Shown in pieces: positions 56,330-64,000 of a stretch of 64,000 nt of DNA (positions are counted from its first letter, which is position 1; each line of letters starts with the position of its first letter). The stretch spans positions 1 through 64,000 of the forward strand of contig NZ_JAUEDK010000020.1 in NCBI RefSeq assembly GCF_030385785.1, in the 5' to 3' direction. Both the position numbers and the translations under genes were made by a program. This DNA is from Crenobacter oryzisoli. GTDB lineage: Bacteria; Pseudomonadota; Gammaproteobacteria; Burkholderiales; Chromobacteriaceae. A model generated the notes under the pieces. It worked only from the letters and a program-made list of their open reading frames with translations. It did not search any database and was not told where the DNA came from.

Positions 56330-56360
56330 CCCGGCCCATCCTGCGATGGGCCGGGTCTTT
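56330..56360 (+). terminator. Terminator after the pirin gene
   Basis: CCCGGCCCATC, loop CTGC, GATGGGCCGGG, then TCTTT. Confidence 0.78.
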
Positions 56361-56376
56361 CCCTATTGGAGGGGTT

Positions 56377-57297
56377 ATGGATGTCACCGTCGTCCGCGAC
56401 GCGCTGGCGCGAGACGCCAGCTGGGTGGTGTTCCTGAACGTGCTGATGCAGCAGCTAGGCCTGCCCGTACCGGCGGTGCCGACGCTGCTGGTGGCCGGCA
56501 GCGTGCTCGCATCGCCCAGCGTGGCGGCACAATTGCTGGCGGTAGCGGTGCTCGCCTCGCTGATCGCCGATGCGTTGTGGTACCACCTCGGTCGCGCGTT
56601 TGGCTATCGGGTGCTGGGCGGGCTGTGCAAGCTGTCGCTCAATCCCGGTAGCTGCGTGGCGCAGACCGAGTCGCGCTTCACCCGCTGGGGCGTCGGCTCG
56701 CTGGTGGTCGCCAAGTTCATCCCCGGCTTCTCCACCGTGGCGCCGCCGATCGCCGGCGCCCTGCGCATGCCCTTGCCGAGCTTTCTCGTCGCCGCCGGCC
56801 TCGGTGCCGCGCTGTGGGCCGGCTCCGCCCTGGCAGTCGGTTGGCTGGGGCGCGACCAACTGCTTGGCCTACTTACGCTGCTTGGCCGTAATGGCGGGGG
56901 GCTGATGGTCGGTGCTGCATTGGTTTTCGGCCTGTGGCTGGCCTGGAAGGGCTGGCAGCGCTACCGTTTCGAGCGGCTGGCGGCGATCCCCTACATCACG
57001 CCGGATGAGCTGGACACGGCGTTGCGCTCGGCGCATCCGCCGCTGCTGCTCGATTTTCGCAGCGCCCCAATGGTGGCGGAGCAGGGCGCCTTGCCGGGGG
57101 CAAGGCGCGCCGACCTGGATGGCCTCGCCGCCGCGGTCGAAGGCTGGCCGAAGCACCGCCCCATCGTCACGCTCTGCGCCTGCCCGGGGGCGGCTACCGC
57201 GGTGCAGGCTGCGCATCGGCTGGCCCGCTTGGGCTTCCAGTCGGTGCGGCCGCTCGCAGGCGGCTCCGACGCCTGGCGGGCCCATCTGCCGCGTTGA
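56377..57297 (+). CDS. DedA-family membrane protein fused to a rhodanese domain
   Basis: A 306-residue fusion. Residues 1-200 are a DedA/SNARE-associated (VTT) membrane domain with several helices; conserved parts are GLPVPAVPTLLVAGSVLA, ADALWYHLGRAFGYRVLG, and the family's FIPGFSTVAPPIAGALRMP. After the last helix (about 180-197) a cytoplasmic rhodanese domain follows: YITPDELDTALRSAHPPLLL, DFRSAP and the active-site loop TLCACPGAATAVQAAHRL. DedA proteins act in lipid (undecaprenyl phosphate) flipping and proton-motive-force balance; the rhodanese part suggests sulfur or redox handling. The ATG at 56377 follows GGAGGGGTT. Confidence 0.85.
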   Translation: MDVTVVRDALARDASWVVFLNVLMQQLGLPVPAVPTLLVAGSVLASPSVAAQLLAVAVLASLIADALWYHLGRAFGYRVLGGLCKLSLNPGSCVAQTESRFTRWGVGSLVVAKFIPGFSTVAPPIAGALRMPLPSFLVAAGLGAALWAGSALAVGWLGRDQLLGLLTLLGRNGGGLMVGAALVFGLWLAWKGWQRYRFERLAAIPYITPDELDTALRSAHPPLLLDFRSAPMVAEQGALPGARRADLDGLAAAVEGWPKHRPIVTLCACPGAATAVQAAHRLARLGFQSVRPLAGGSDAWRAHLPR

Positions 57298-57355
57298 GTC
57301 GCCTCTGCCGCGAGGCGGTGCTACAGTGCGCGCTTTGTATCGATGGGAGCGCGGG

Positions 57356-57715
57356 ATGAAGAAACAGCAGCAAGCGGGCGGGCTGGTCTACTCGACCGAG
57401 CACGGCCGCATGTGTCCGGGCTGTCGCCAGCCTATCGACGCCTGCACCTGCACCAAGGCGGCCCCGCCGCCGTCCGACGGCGTGGTGCGGGTGTCGCGCG
57501 AGACCAAGGGACGCAAGGGCAAGGGCGTCACGGTGGTGAAGGGCGTGCCACTGGATGCCGAGGCGCTGCAACAGCTCGGTAAGCAGCTCAGGACCGCCTG
57601 CGGCTCGGGCGGTACCGTCAAGGACGGAGTGATCGAGATCCAGGGCGACCATGTCGAACTGGTGATGGACAAGCTCAAGCCGCACGGCTGGACGGTGAAG
57701 CGCGCAGGCGGTTAA
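57356..57715 (+). CDS. yciH: SUI1/YciH-family translation factor
   Basis: A 119-residue bacterial homologue of eIF1. Residues 1-40 include a putative zinc knuckle (MCPGCRQPIDACTC). Residues 45-119 are the SUI1 domain: RVSRETKGRKGKGVTVVKGV, LGKQLRTACGSGGTVKDGVI and IQGDHVELVMDKLK. E. coli YciH affects start-codon fidelity. The ATG at 57356 follows GGGAGCGCGGG. Same strand as the DedA-rhodanese gene, 58 bases apart. Confidence 0.93.
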   Translation: MKKQQQAGGLVYSTEHGRMCPGCRQPIDACTCTKAAPPPSDGVVRVSRETKGRKGKGVTVVKGVPLDAEALQQLGKQLRTACGSGGTVKDGVIEIQGDHVELVMDKLKPHGWTVKRAGG

Positions 57716-57745
57716 GCGGTTCGACGTCTGGCTCAGCGCCGCATG

Positions 57746-57880
57746 GAGAGCGTCGAGGTGAGCTGACTCCGGGCCGCCGGCCGGGCAGGCCACCAGATCG
57801 CCGACCCGCAGCGGATAGATGCCGACACTCAGGCGCAGTTGGTCGGTGTCCGGCAGGATCAGGACCCCCCCCTCGTTGGC
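57746..57880 (-). pseudogene. Remnant of a cupin protein
   Basis: The minus strand reads GVLILPDTDQLRLSVGIYPL and RVGDLVACPAGGPESAH, resembling the end of a small cupin (..GDxVxxPAGxPHxx). The frame is not preceded by a complete gene. It lies 3' of an intact cupin gene on the same strand, so it may be the leftover of a neighbour or a duplicate. Confidence 0.35.
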
Positions 57881-57889
57881 GCGCTCCGT

Positions 57890-58345
57890 CTAGTCTGTGG
57901 CATCGGCGGGCGATGCGTCGATGTACATGCCGTAGCTCTCTACGTTGTCGACGACACGTTGCAGCACCGCCGCGGAGACCGACTGCTCCCGTGCCCCGGG
58001 CTGGCTGATGGGGATGCCGAAGTCCACAAAGAAGCGTTCAAAGCCTTTCGGGCGCCAGCCGGTGATCCACACCACGTCCTCGCCGGAGTGGTTGATGAAG
58101 GTGTGGGTGGTATGCGGTGGCAGTTCAACGAAGCTACCTGCGGCGTAGGGCTGCCAGTGGCCATTGCTCATCACATCCAACTGCCCCTTGATAATGAAAA
58201 AGAACTCGCTCTCGCGCTTGTGATAATGCGGGGGCGGGCCGGCCACCTTGGGTGGCGTGGTCACCTCGATCATGCCGTAGGAGGCGTCTGTTACCAACGG
58301 ACGGACCTTGTGGCCCAGCACCCACAACAACTCGGAATCGCTCAT
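57890..58345 (-). CDS. Cupin domain protein
   Basis: A 151-residue single-cupin protein. Metal-binding motif 1: PPPHYHKRESEFFFIIKGQL (HxHxxxxE); motif 2: SFVELPPHTTHTFINHSGED. The C-terminal 45 residues form a helical extension. Enzymatic role unknown; quercetinase-like or sugar-isomerase-like activities occur in the family. Start ATG at 58345 follows CAAGGAGACAAAGC, a strong ribosome site. Neighbours give no pathway clue. Confidence 0.85.
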   Translation of the reverse strand: MSDSELLWVLGHKVRPLVTDASYGMIEVTTPPKVAGPPPHYHKRESEFFFIIKGQLDVMSNGHWQPYAAGSFVELPPHTTHTFINHSGEDVVWITGWRPKGFERFFVDFGIPISQPGAREQSVSAAVLQRVVDNVESYGMYIDASPADATD

Positions 58346-58438
58346 GCTTTGTCTCCTTGAAGTCTGGTGATGTCGCGGCCCGTCGTATCCGTGCGGGGCG
58401 AGAGTGCGGTCGGCTGGCAGATCGGAAGATCATAACGA

Positions 58439-58600
58439 TCAGTCTGGTATTACTTTAGAGCCTGTTCTCGATCTTTTGAGTAGCAGGACGAGAAAAGCCA
58501 AGTGGATGAATTGCAGGCCGGTCTTGAGTTCGCGCTCACAGTTCTTCCGCAGGCGCCGGCGTTTCTCCAGCCTGGCGAACGAACATTCCACTCCCGCAAT
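58439..58600 (-). pseudogene. Transposase C-terminal remnant with family A terminus
   Basis: On the minus strand the frame reads VECSFARLEKRRRLRKNCER then ELKTGLQFIHLAFLVLLLKR, like the end of an IS5-type DDE transposase. A TGA closes the frame a few codons upstream of VECSF. The IS end TTA-GAGCCTGTTCTCGATCT starts at 58455. It differs from the family A terminus by a single base, so this remnant probably belongs to the IS family that mobilises family A. Confidence 0.65.
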
Positions 58601-58739
58601 GTCGCTTCATCATCGCGAAACGGCTCACTGTATTCTGCAACATGCGCCACTGGCGCCACTCTCGAGCAGGTAGAGCACAGCACTTCAGACCTCGAACAGA
58701 GCCACGGTCCTTGGCTTGAAACATTGGGTGGCGTGCCTG

Positions 58740-58858
58740 ATGGGCCTGCACAAAATCAAGGCATTACGCGGCTATAAGGCTCCTCGCCCGATTGGAGCCA
58801 TTACTCGTCGCGCTCAATCGGCTCAATCGCGAGTTCACATCGGCTAGCCCGATAAAGC
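58740..58858 (+). pseudogene. IS3-family transposase (OrfB) remnant
   Basis: The plus strand reads MGLHKIKALRGYKAPRPIG, then after a frameshift RLNREFTSASPIKP. These match consecutive blocks of IS3-group OrfB (..KIKALRGYKxPR.. and ..NRLNREFTSASPDKAW..). The segment between them is shortened and everything else is missing. Confidence 0.65.
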
Positions 58859-58892
58859 CTGAGTCACCGATATCACCTCTCTCCGACATTCC

Positions 58893-58968
58893 GAGTCGCG
58901 AACAAAACCCAACGTAGTGGCCTTGGCAAGGCAGCACAACAACGCCAAGGGGGCCTTATTAGCGGCTC
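58893..58968. repeat. Family B inverted-repeat element, copy 4 (reverse orientation)
   Basis: 76 bases, ends GAGTCGCGAACAAAAC and ATTAGCGGCTC, followed by TTA. Inside, CCTTGGCAAGGCAGCACAAC is the reverse complement of the core in copies 1 and 2. Confidence 0.6.
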
Positions 58969-59280
58969 TTAACCGAGCCTCGGCGTGAGGAGCTGGAATG
59001 TCCACGGTTCTAGGCGCAGCCCAATCGGTAGCAGGACAGTCTCCTGCAAAAATCCATTCGTCGCCACGCTTGTTCCAGGTTGGGCCTGTCTTTGTAGAGC
59101 AGGCTAATCCTGCCATCACACTCCCCTAGGCGAGGGGGGTGCAGGCGGGGCACCAGCGCTACCCTGAGCATGAGTTCAGGATTTGGATAACCAGCAGCCT
59201 ACTGATCTGGCATACGCCTTCCTTTGGTCGCTCCAGCGCGGGGAGGGGGCGAATAGTGACTTTGTAATAAGGACGCTACC
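58969..59280. other. Intergenic region upstream of the Aer-like receptor
   Basis: About 310 bases after the IS remnants; no gene, RNA or repeat-family copy seen. Confidence 0.4.
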
Positions 59281-60861
59281 GTGAAGCGCAACGAACCTAT
59301 TAGCGATGTTGAACACCTGGTCGACCCCCAAAAGCCAATCGTCTCCAAGACGGACCTAAAGGGCGTTATTACCTATGTGAATCCCTCCTTCATAGAAATC
59401 AGCGGGTTCAGCCGGGAGGAGTTGATCGGCCAATCGCACAATATCGTGCGACATCCGGACATGCCAGTTGAGGCTTTTGCCGACCTATGGAAAACCATCA
59501 AGGCCGATCGTACATGGCGAGGGCTCGTCAAGAACCGACGCAAAGACGGCGGTTACTACTGGACGAATGCATACGTCACCCCCATCACCGAAAAAGGCAA
59601 AAAAGTCGGCTACATGTCGGTACGTTCCGCTCCGTCGCGTGCCAGTGTCGAGGCGGCAGCTCGGCTGTATCGCGGCATCAATGCGGGTGAGAGTACCTTT
59701 CCGGCCACAAAGGCCCGCTACACGATGAGCATATCGCACTCCATTGCGGTGTTCGTAGGCTCTATTTTTTGCCTGGGGCTCGTTCGCAGCTCCCTCCAGG
59801 GGGCTGCCTATGTCAGCGTGGCAGCTTTGCAAATATTGATGATGTTCGCAGGGGGTATTTGGCTATCCCTGCGCATCAGTAGGCCTTTAGCTAGAGCAGA
59901 ACAGGTGTTTCAGAGGCTAGTTGAAGGCGACTTCAGGGAAGAACTCGATGACAAGGCCCCGCGTGAGGTCGGACTATTGTTCACCCGCCTGCAGTCCCTT
60001 CAAGTCAACTTGCGCGCGATTATTACCGATGTTGTTCTTGCAACTAAGGTGGTGGAGAACGAGTCGGGGCGCCTGCGGGAAGAGTCCAGGCAGTTGGAAG
60101 CGCGAGTGTCCGCGCAAGCTGAGGGCATTACCACAATTGCCACTACTCTTGATCAGTTCAGCGCGGCCGTATCCGAAATTAGCGAGTCAACCAAGAAAAG
60201 CTCCAATTATGCCGAAGATGCTCAGCGCTTGGTTGCGCAAGGTCAGGCAGAAATGGAGCAGTCACGTGCGGCCTCCAATGAGGTTATTACGACAATGGAG
60301 CATACCCGTCCTATGCTCGACACCCTGCAATCTGCTGTTGCCGAAATCGACAGCGTGATGCGTACCATTCGCGAAGTAGCCGACCAGACCAACCTGTTGG
60401 CTCTCAATGCCGCCATCGAGGCTGCACGGGCAGGAGAGCAGGGGCGTGGCTTCGCCGTTGTGGCCGATGAGGTGCGCAAGCTGGCAGAACGCACTGCACG
60501 AAGCACCCAGGAAATTTCCAGCACTATCGTTCGCGTCCAAGAGAGCGCCAGCCTGGTATTCGACGCCATGAAGCAGTCCGAAGAAGCATCAATCAAGAGC
60601 GGAGAACGCCTCGAGACCACTCACGATGCACTCGGCAATATTCAGTTGATAAGTAGCGGGGTCGCACGGAGTTCGCATGAAATCTCAGCCACCTTGGCGC
60701 AGCAAACCGAGGCTTCGCAAAATATCGCCAGTAGTATGGAGAAGATGAATGCTTTGGCGATCGAGAATCAAACGACAGTGGCAAAGTTCAAGCGAGCGGC
60801 CGAAACTCTGTACCAAGTGGCCGATGAGCAGCAAGCACTTTTGTCGCTCTTCGAGAAATAG
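59281..60861 (+). CDS. aer: Aer-like PAS chemoreceptor
   Basis: A 526-residue receptor with an N-terminal cytoplasmic PAS domain (about 15-115: [49 protein letters not shown]) of the FAD-binding Aer kind, two membrane helices at about 155-195, a HAMP-like linker and a signalling domain ([40 protein letters not shown]). Aer senses redox state through FAD and drives energy taxis. The start is GTG at 59281; AATAAGGACGC precedes it and no ATG fits. No CheW/CheA neighbour. Confidence 0.9.
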   Translation: MKRNEPISDVEHLVDPQKPIVSKTDLKGVITYVNPSFIEISGFSREELIGQSHNIVRHPDMPVEAFADLWKTIKADRTWRGLVKNRRKDGGYYWTNAYVTPITEKGKKVGYMSVRSAPSRASVEAAARLYRGINAGESTFPATKARYTMSISHSIAVFVGSIFCLGLVRSSLQGAAYVSVAALQILMMFAGGIWLSLRISRPLARAEQVFQRLVEGDFREELDDKAPREVGLLFTRLQSLQVNLRAIITDVVLATKVVENESGRLREESRQLEARVSAQAEGITTIATTLDQFSAAVSEISESTKKSSNYAEDAQRLVAQGQAEMEQSRAASNEVITTMEHTRPMLDTLQSAVAEIDSVMRTIREVADQTNLLALNAAIEAARAGEQGRGFAVVADEVRKLAERTARSTQEISSTIVRVQESASLVFDAMKQSEEASIKSGERLETTHDALGNIQLISSGVARSSHEISATLAQQTEASQNIASSMEKMNALAIENQTTVAKFKRAAETLYQVADEQQALLSLFEK

Positions 60862-61239
60862 CAATAATCAGTTACGTTTTACTTTGTTGCGACTAAATTG
60901 AAAGTATTTTGCATGAAAATGCCATTGGCTTAAGTTTTTATCTTGTAAAAACGAAACGTCACCACTCCTCCCCCCTCTTTTCTTACCCCTCCTCCTCTGC
61001 ATAGGGGGGGGGTATTTGTAAAGCCAAGCATATTGTTGTCATCGGACGGATGGTGCTCCTGCGCTATCTACCCGCTTTCCTTCGGAAAGGCACCTCGCGT
61101 GTTTGGCCGAGCCACATAGCAGCTAGGTTTGATCGTCGATCACATGTTCACTATAACTTAGAACAATGGGTTAATTTTCTCGTTAACTTACATTTCAAAT
61201 GTGTAGTGAATACTTAAAAATAAGTAGAGGGAGGAGATC
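60862..61239. other. Intergenic region with a G-run hairpin
   Basis: About 380 AT-rich bases. TACCCCTCC (60984-60992) pairs with the nine-G run at 61004-61012 and following TA. It may end the aer transcript. The promoter of the DUF1302 gene should lie at 61140-61220. Confidence 0.45.
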
Positions 61240-62925
61240 ATGCAAAAAAACAATATAATAAACTTCAAATTGAAGTTGCCTGTGCTTACTGCTGCAACGG
61301 TAGCAGCGCTGACTGTTATGTCGGCTCAAGCATTCGAGTTCGGTGCCGAGAATAGCGACCTGACCGGCCATTGGGACACTGCCGTCAAACTAGACTTATC
61401 GCGCCGGACGTCAAGCCAAGACCCGCACATCGCAAAATCACCAAACTATAACGATGGCGATCTGAACTTCAACAAAGGCGAGTTCACTTCAGAACGCATC
61501 GATCTATTTAGCCAATTCGAGCTTGATTACAAGCACAAGATGGGGGTTCGTGTCAGTGGGGCGGCCTGGTACGATGCTGCCTACGACAACCTGAATAATC
61601 CCAATCCCACCCCCAATCACCTGGTAAACGGAAAGCCAACGGTCGGTCTGAGTGGCTACACTGATCGCTACGCCCACGGCCCCTCGGGGGAACTGCTGGA
61701 AGCCTACGCGTTTCGTAACTTCGACCTCGGCGGTCAGCAAAAACTCGACATCACAGCGGGCAAGAGCCTGCAATCCTGGGGCAACAGCACGCAGACGCTT
61801 CTGCATGGCATCAACTATGGGCAATACGCGTACGATCTCGGCAAATTGTACAGCGTCCCGCGCAACGAACCCCAGGAAGTGTTTCTACCTCGCGAACAGG
61901 TGACCGCAGACTATACGCTCTCACCGCAGTGGTCTTTTGGTGGGGAATACTTCCTCGACTGGCAGCATTCTCGCTTCCCGGAGGCAGGGTCTTACCTGGG
62001 CATGTACGACCTGGCGCTGGATGGTGGCGAAACCGCTTACGTTCCCAACATTCTCGGCGGTCTCGCTTTCCGTGGCTATGACCTGACCCCAAACAAAACC
62101 GGTGACTTTGGCGTCAATACAAAGTGGAGTCCAAGCTGGTTTGGCGGCTCCATCAGCCTGATTTACCGCCGCACCTCCGATACGCTGCCGGATACGGTAA
62201 TACTCGACCCGGTACGCAAGCAATACCACATTGCCTATGCCAATGACATAGATATCTATGGCTTGAGCTTGTCGAAGGTCATAGCAGGCAACAAGGTGGG
62301 GATGGATGTGAGCTATCGGGATAACATGCCATTGGCTAGCCAGCCAATCCTCACCGTGTCACCTGCCAAGGCGGGCCAGCCAGGCTTTATCGCTGCTATC
62401 CCTCAACAGGGCGACACGGGCGGTGCAGTCGGTAAAACGCTGCACGTTGCATTGAACGACACCAAGGTTTTCGGTAAGACCCCGCTGTTCGATAAAGCCT
62501 TCCTCCAAGCTGAGCTGACCTATAACCGGCTCTTGTCGGTAACCGAAGGCTTTGCACAGTACCGTGGCAATTCGGCCTATACCGGTATCGACAAGTCCAC
62601 CCGCGAATTCTTTGGCATGAACGCCTACTTCGCTCCAACCTGGAACCAGGTATTTCCGGGGGTAGATCTGTCCATGCCGTTGGTCTATTCGACCGGCATC
62701 AGTGGTGAATCAGCGGTGCCTTTGGGGGGTAATAAAGGTACCGGTAGTTATTCGGCCGGTATAGGCGCCCTGGTGAATTCCAAATATCAGATCGACCTCA
62801 GATACACCGCATTCTTTGGGGGGTATCGCGTCGCACCAAACGGGACTATTTCGTCTTATGCTGGTCTGAGTGCCTTGTTGAGCGATCGTAACAACGTATT
62901 GCTTACCTTCAAGACCAAGTTCTAA
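61240..62925 (+). CDS. DUF1302 family outer-membrane protein
   Basis: A 561-residue protein of the DUF1302 family. These are beta-barrel outer-membrane proteins, usually next to a DUF1329 lipoprotein-like gene and an RND exporter, and linked to lipid or sterol handling. Signal region about 1-32 (LPVLTAATVAALTVMSAQAF). Conserved parts: WDTAVKLDLSRRTSSQDP, DGDLNFNKGEFTSERIDLFS, DITAGKSLQSWGNSTQTLLH, and the C-terminal strand ending in TKF. GGGAGGAGATC precedes the ATG. No DUF1329 gene follows in the window, so the usual partner is missing or elsewhere. Confidence 0.9.
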   Translation: MQKNNIINFKLKLPVLTAATVAALTVMSAQAFEFGAENSDLTGHWDTAVKLDLSRRTSSQDPHIAKSPNYNDGDLNFNKGEFTSERIDLFSQFELDYKHKMGVRVSGAAWYDAAYDNLNNPNPTPNHLVNGKPTVGLSGYTDRYAHGPSGELLEAYAFRNFDLGGQQKLDITAGKSLQSWGNSTQTLLHGINYGQYAYDLGKLYSVPRNEPQEVFLPREQVTADYTLSPQWSFGGEYFLDWQHSRFPEAGSYLGMYDLALDGGETAYVPNILGGLAFRGYDLTPNKTGDFGVNTKWSPSWFGGSISLIYRRTSDTLPDTVILDPVRKQYHIAYANDIDIYGLSLSKVIAGNKVGMDVSYRDNMPLASQPILTVSPAKAGQPGFIAAIPQQGDTGGAVGKTLHVALNDTKVFGKTPLFDKAFLQAELTYNRLLSVTEGFAQYRGNSAYTGIDKSTREFFGMNAYFAPTWNQVFPGVDLSMPLVYSTGISGESAVPLGGNKGTGSYSAGIGALVNSKYQIDLRYTAFFGGYRVAPNGTISSYAGLSALLSDRNNVLLTFKTKF

Positions 62926-62928
62926 TCG

Positions 62929-62996
62929 ACATCCTCCCCCCGCCTAAGGCCGGGGGATTTCTACGGCGCTCGCTCAGGCATAGTGCCTGAGCGAAT
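62929..62996. mobile_element. Possible IS200/IS605-type end (hairpins)
   Basis: CATCCTCCCCCCGCCTAAGG followed by CCGGGGGATTTCT resembles the hairpin ends of IS200/IS605 (tnpB/IS1341-type) elements. A second dyad TCGCTCAGGCA / TGCCTGAGCGA follows. No transposase remains. The first hairpin could also simply terminate the DUF1302 transcript. Confidence 0.35.
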
Positions 62997-63074
62997 CTCT
63001 CCGGTGGGGGCCTGCAGCTGGTGACCTCACAGCATCTCTCTCTTCTCCTGCCAACCGGGCGTGCCGCGCCCTTG

Positions 63075-63187
63075 GATCGGCTAACAAAGATCCTTCTACA
63101 GCGTTGCGCCTCCTTGCCGTAATACTTGTACTGTCTACGGCCGCACACCTAGCCAAGACTGCTTTGCTGAGTTTTGTTTGATCGCGC
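63075..63187. repeat. Family B-like element, degenerate copy 5
   Basis: Starts GATCGGCTAACAAAG and ends GAGTTTTGTTTGATCGC; the core TTGCGCCTCCTTGCCGTAAT and CACCTAGCCAAGACTG match copies 1 and 2. The termini are decayed. Confidence 0.5.
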
Positions 63188-63743
63188 CGACCGGATCGGC
63201 GTTTTCCTCGCAGCCGCATTCGAAGATGCGAACTGCACTTGTGTGCGCCAGTTGTCTGCCGACATGTGGTCGCAGCATGGGTAGGGGGCTTGTAATCGAG
63301 CTGGCGGCGGAACTCGAACCAGCCCTGATTCGGGGAGGGATGTGTGCCTGGATGGAGCCCGAGCCGGCTTATCCGGTTGCTCTGCATTGCCTGCCGCCGA
63401 CTTGGACAGATTCCGTCCGGCCAATCCTCTATACACACTATTGCTTGTTTTGGCTGATGGCCGTTGAGGTGTTGTGCAGGTAGTCGCAGCGAACGTTGCC
63501 GATGGGGGGAAAGCGCTGAGCGCTGGCTTTCGACTTTTTTTAATTGCTATTAACTGGGTTTTGCGGCTCATGACCTGCAGCGCACGGCGTAAGCGGTCTT
63601 CATATCGTTTGAAGCTGTTGAGCGGCGTGTCTGGCCATCCGGCAACGTGTCAAAGTCGACAGCGCCCATGTCGATGCCACCAGCCGCCCCACCTTGTGCG
63701 GCCAATAGATAGCAAAGCCTACTGGCCGGTCATCATGGCCGAG
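63188..63743. other. Intergenic/remnant DNA at the right end
   Basis: About 550 bases with no convincing gene on either strand. Short frames exist but none resembles a known family. Confidence 0.4.
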
Positions 63744-64000
63744 CTATTCCAAGGCCATCTCAAAGAACGCACGCATCGCCTCTGTCACATAGCGCTGCTC
63801 GTGTCGCAGCATCAGGAAATTCCGCGACGGCAGAGGCCAGTGGAGTGCCGTCAGCGTCCCTGCACTGAGCGAGCCGGCGGCGACCAGTCGGGACATCACG
63901 GTCGCGCCAGCGCCAGCCTCGACCGCGGTGCGTACCGCTTCATTCGATGGGAGTTCAAGCCCGATCTCGAGCTCGGAGGGATCGACCCCTGAGCTTCGCA
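63744..64000 (-). CDS. LysR-family regulator, 3' part (cut by window edge)
   Basis: The minus strand is open from the window edge to a TAG at 63744-63746 and reads SELEIGLELPSNEAVRTAVE, AGAGATVMSRLVAAGSLSAG and LRHEQRYVTEAMRAFFEMAL. This is the end of a LysR effector-binding domain (GxGxxxxSxxxV pattern). The start and DNA-binding domain lie beyond 64,000. It appears intact as far as visible (85 residues). Confidence 0.8.
   Translation of the reverse strand, partial: RSSGVDPSELEIGLELPSNEAVRTAVEAGAGATVMSRLVAAGSLSAGTLTALHWPLPSRNFLMLRHEQRYVTEAMRAFFEMALE

Overview
The window reads as chromosome of a GC-rich betaproteobacterium, most likely of the Neisseriales/Chromobacteriaceae type. The clues are the beta-type 5S rRNA, a short H-NS paralogue of the betaproteobacterial kind, a divergent phaP/phaR pair (polyhydroxyalkanoate storage), a Kdo 3-hydroxylase, a glutathione-dependent formaldehyde module and many LysR regulators. 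This assignment is inference from gene content; no search was run.

Layout. 1-13,100 is core: the end of an rRNA operon (5S), kdoO, tRNA-Asn, ygfZ, an H-NS-like gene, an M14 carboxypeptidase, phaP/phaR, a lolA-rarA-serS cluster, nadE, a FemAB-like acetyltransferase and tRNA-Ser. 13,200-16,250 holds fghA-adhC with a divergent LysR gene. 16,300-24,800 is an amino-acid decarboxylation region: an LdcA-like decarboxylase, a GNAT enzyme, an ornithine decarboxylase, and a PotE-like antiporter whose C-terminus carries a complete periplasmic solute-binding domain. 25,000-33,300 holds tRNA-Gln, a decayed LysR gene, a CoA-transferase/acyl-CoA dehydrogenase/EtfBA operon with its LysR gene, an orphan basic-amino-acid binding protein and a small exported peptide. 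33,600-37,100 has an AidB-like dehydrogenase, HU and an Mpo1-like protein. 37,270-46,450 is a complete 3-hydroxybenzoate/gentisate module: LysR regulator, gentisate dioxygenase, 3-hydroxybenzoate 6-hydroxylase, maleylpyruvate isomerase, fumarylpyruvate hydrolase, MFS transporter, porin and a small chemoreceptor. 46,560-54,200 carries a second chemoreceptor and arcDABC. 54,400-58,350 has pirin with its LysR gene, a DedA-rhodanese fusion, yciH and a cupin. The rest is an IS graveyard, an Aer-like receptor, a DUF1302 outer-membrane protein and the 3' part of a LysR gene cut by the window edge.

Functional picture. Arginine can go to ornithine, ATP, CO2 and ammonia (arcDABC), and ornithine to putrescine with antiport (speF plus the potE fusion). 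A second decarboxylase and a basic-amino-acid binding protein add to this. Together they suggest acid-stress and anaerobic energy use of basic amino acids. The gentisate module gives growth on 3-hydroxybenzoate, with uptake and possibly taxis genes in line.

Structure between genes. Four copies of a roughly 141-143 bp hairpin-forming element (family A) lie at 3507, 26157, 36897 and 48908. They have near-perfect terminal inverted repeats and TNA target duplications. The same terminus ends a transposase remnant at 58458, which is a plausible parent family. A second inverted-repeat family (B, 76-111 bp) occurs four to five times and twice directly abuts family A. One A copy sits exactly at the stop codon of the Mpo1-like gene, between that gene and its terminator.
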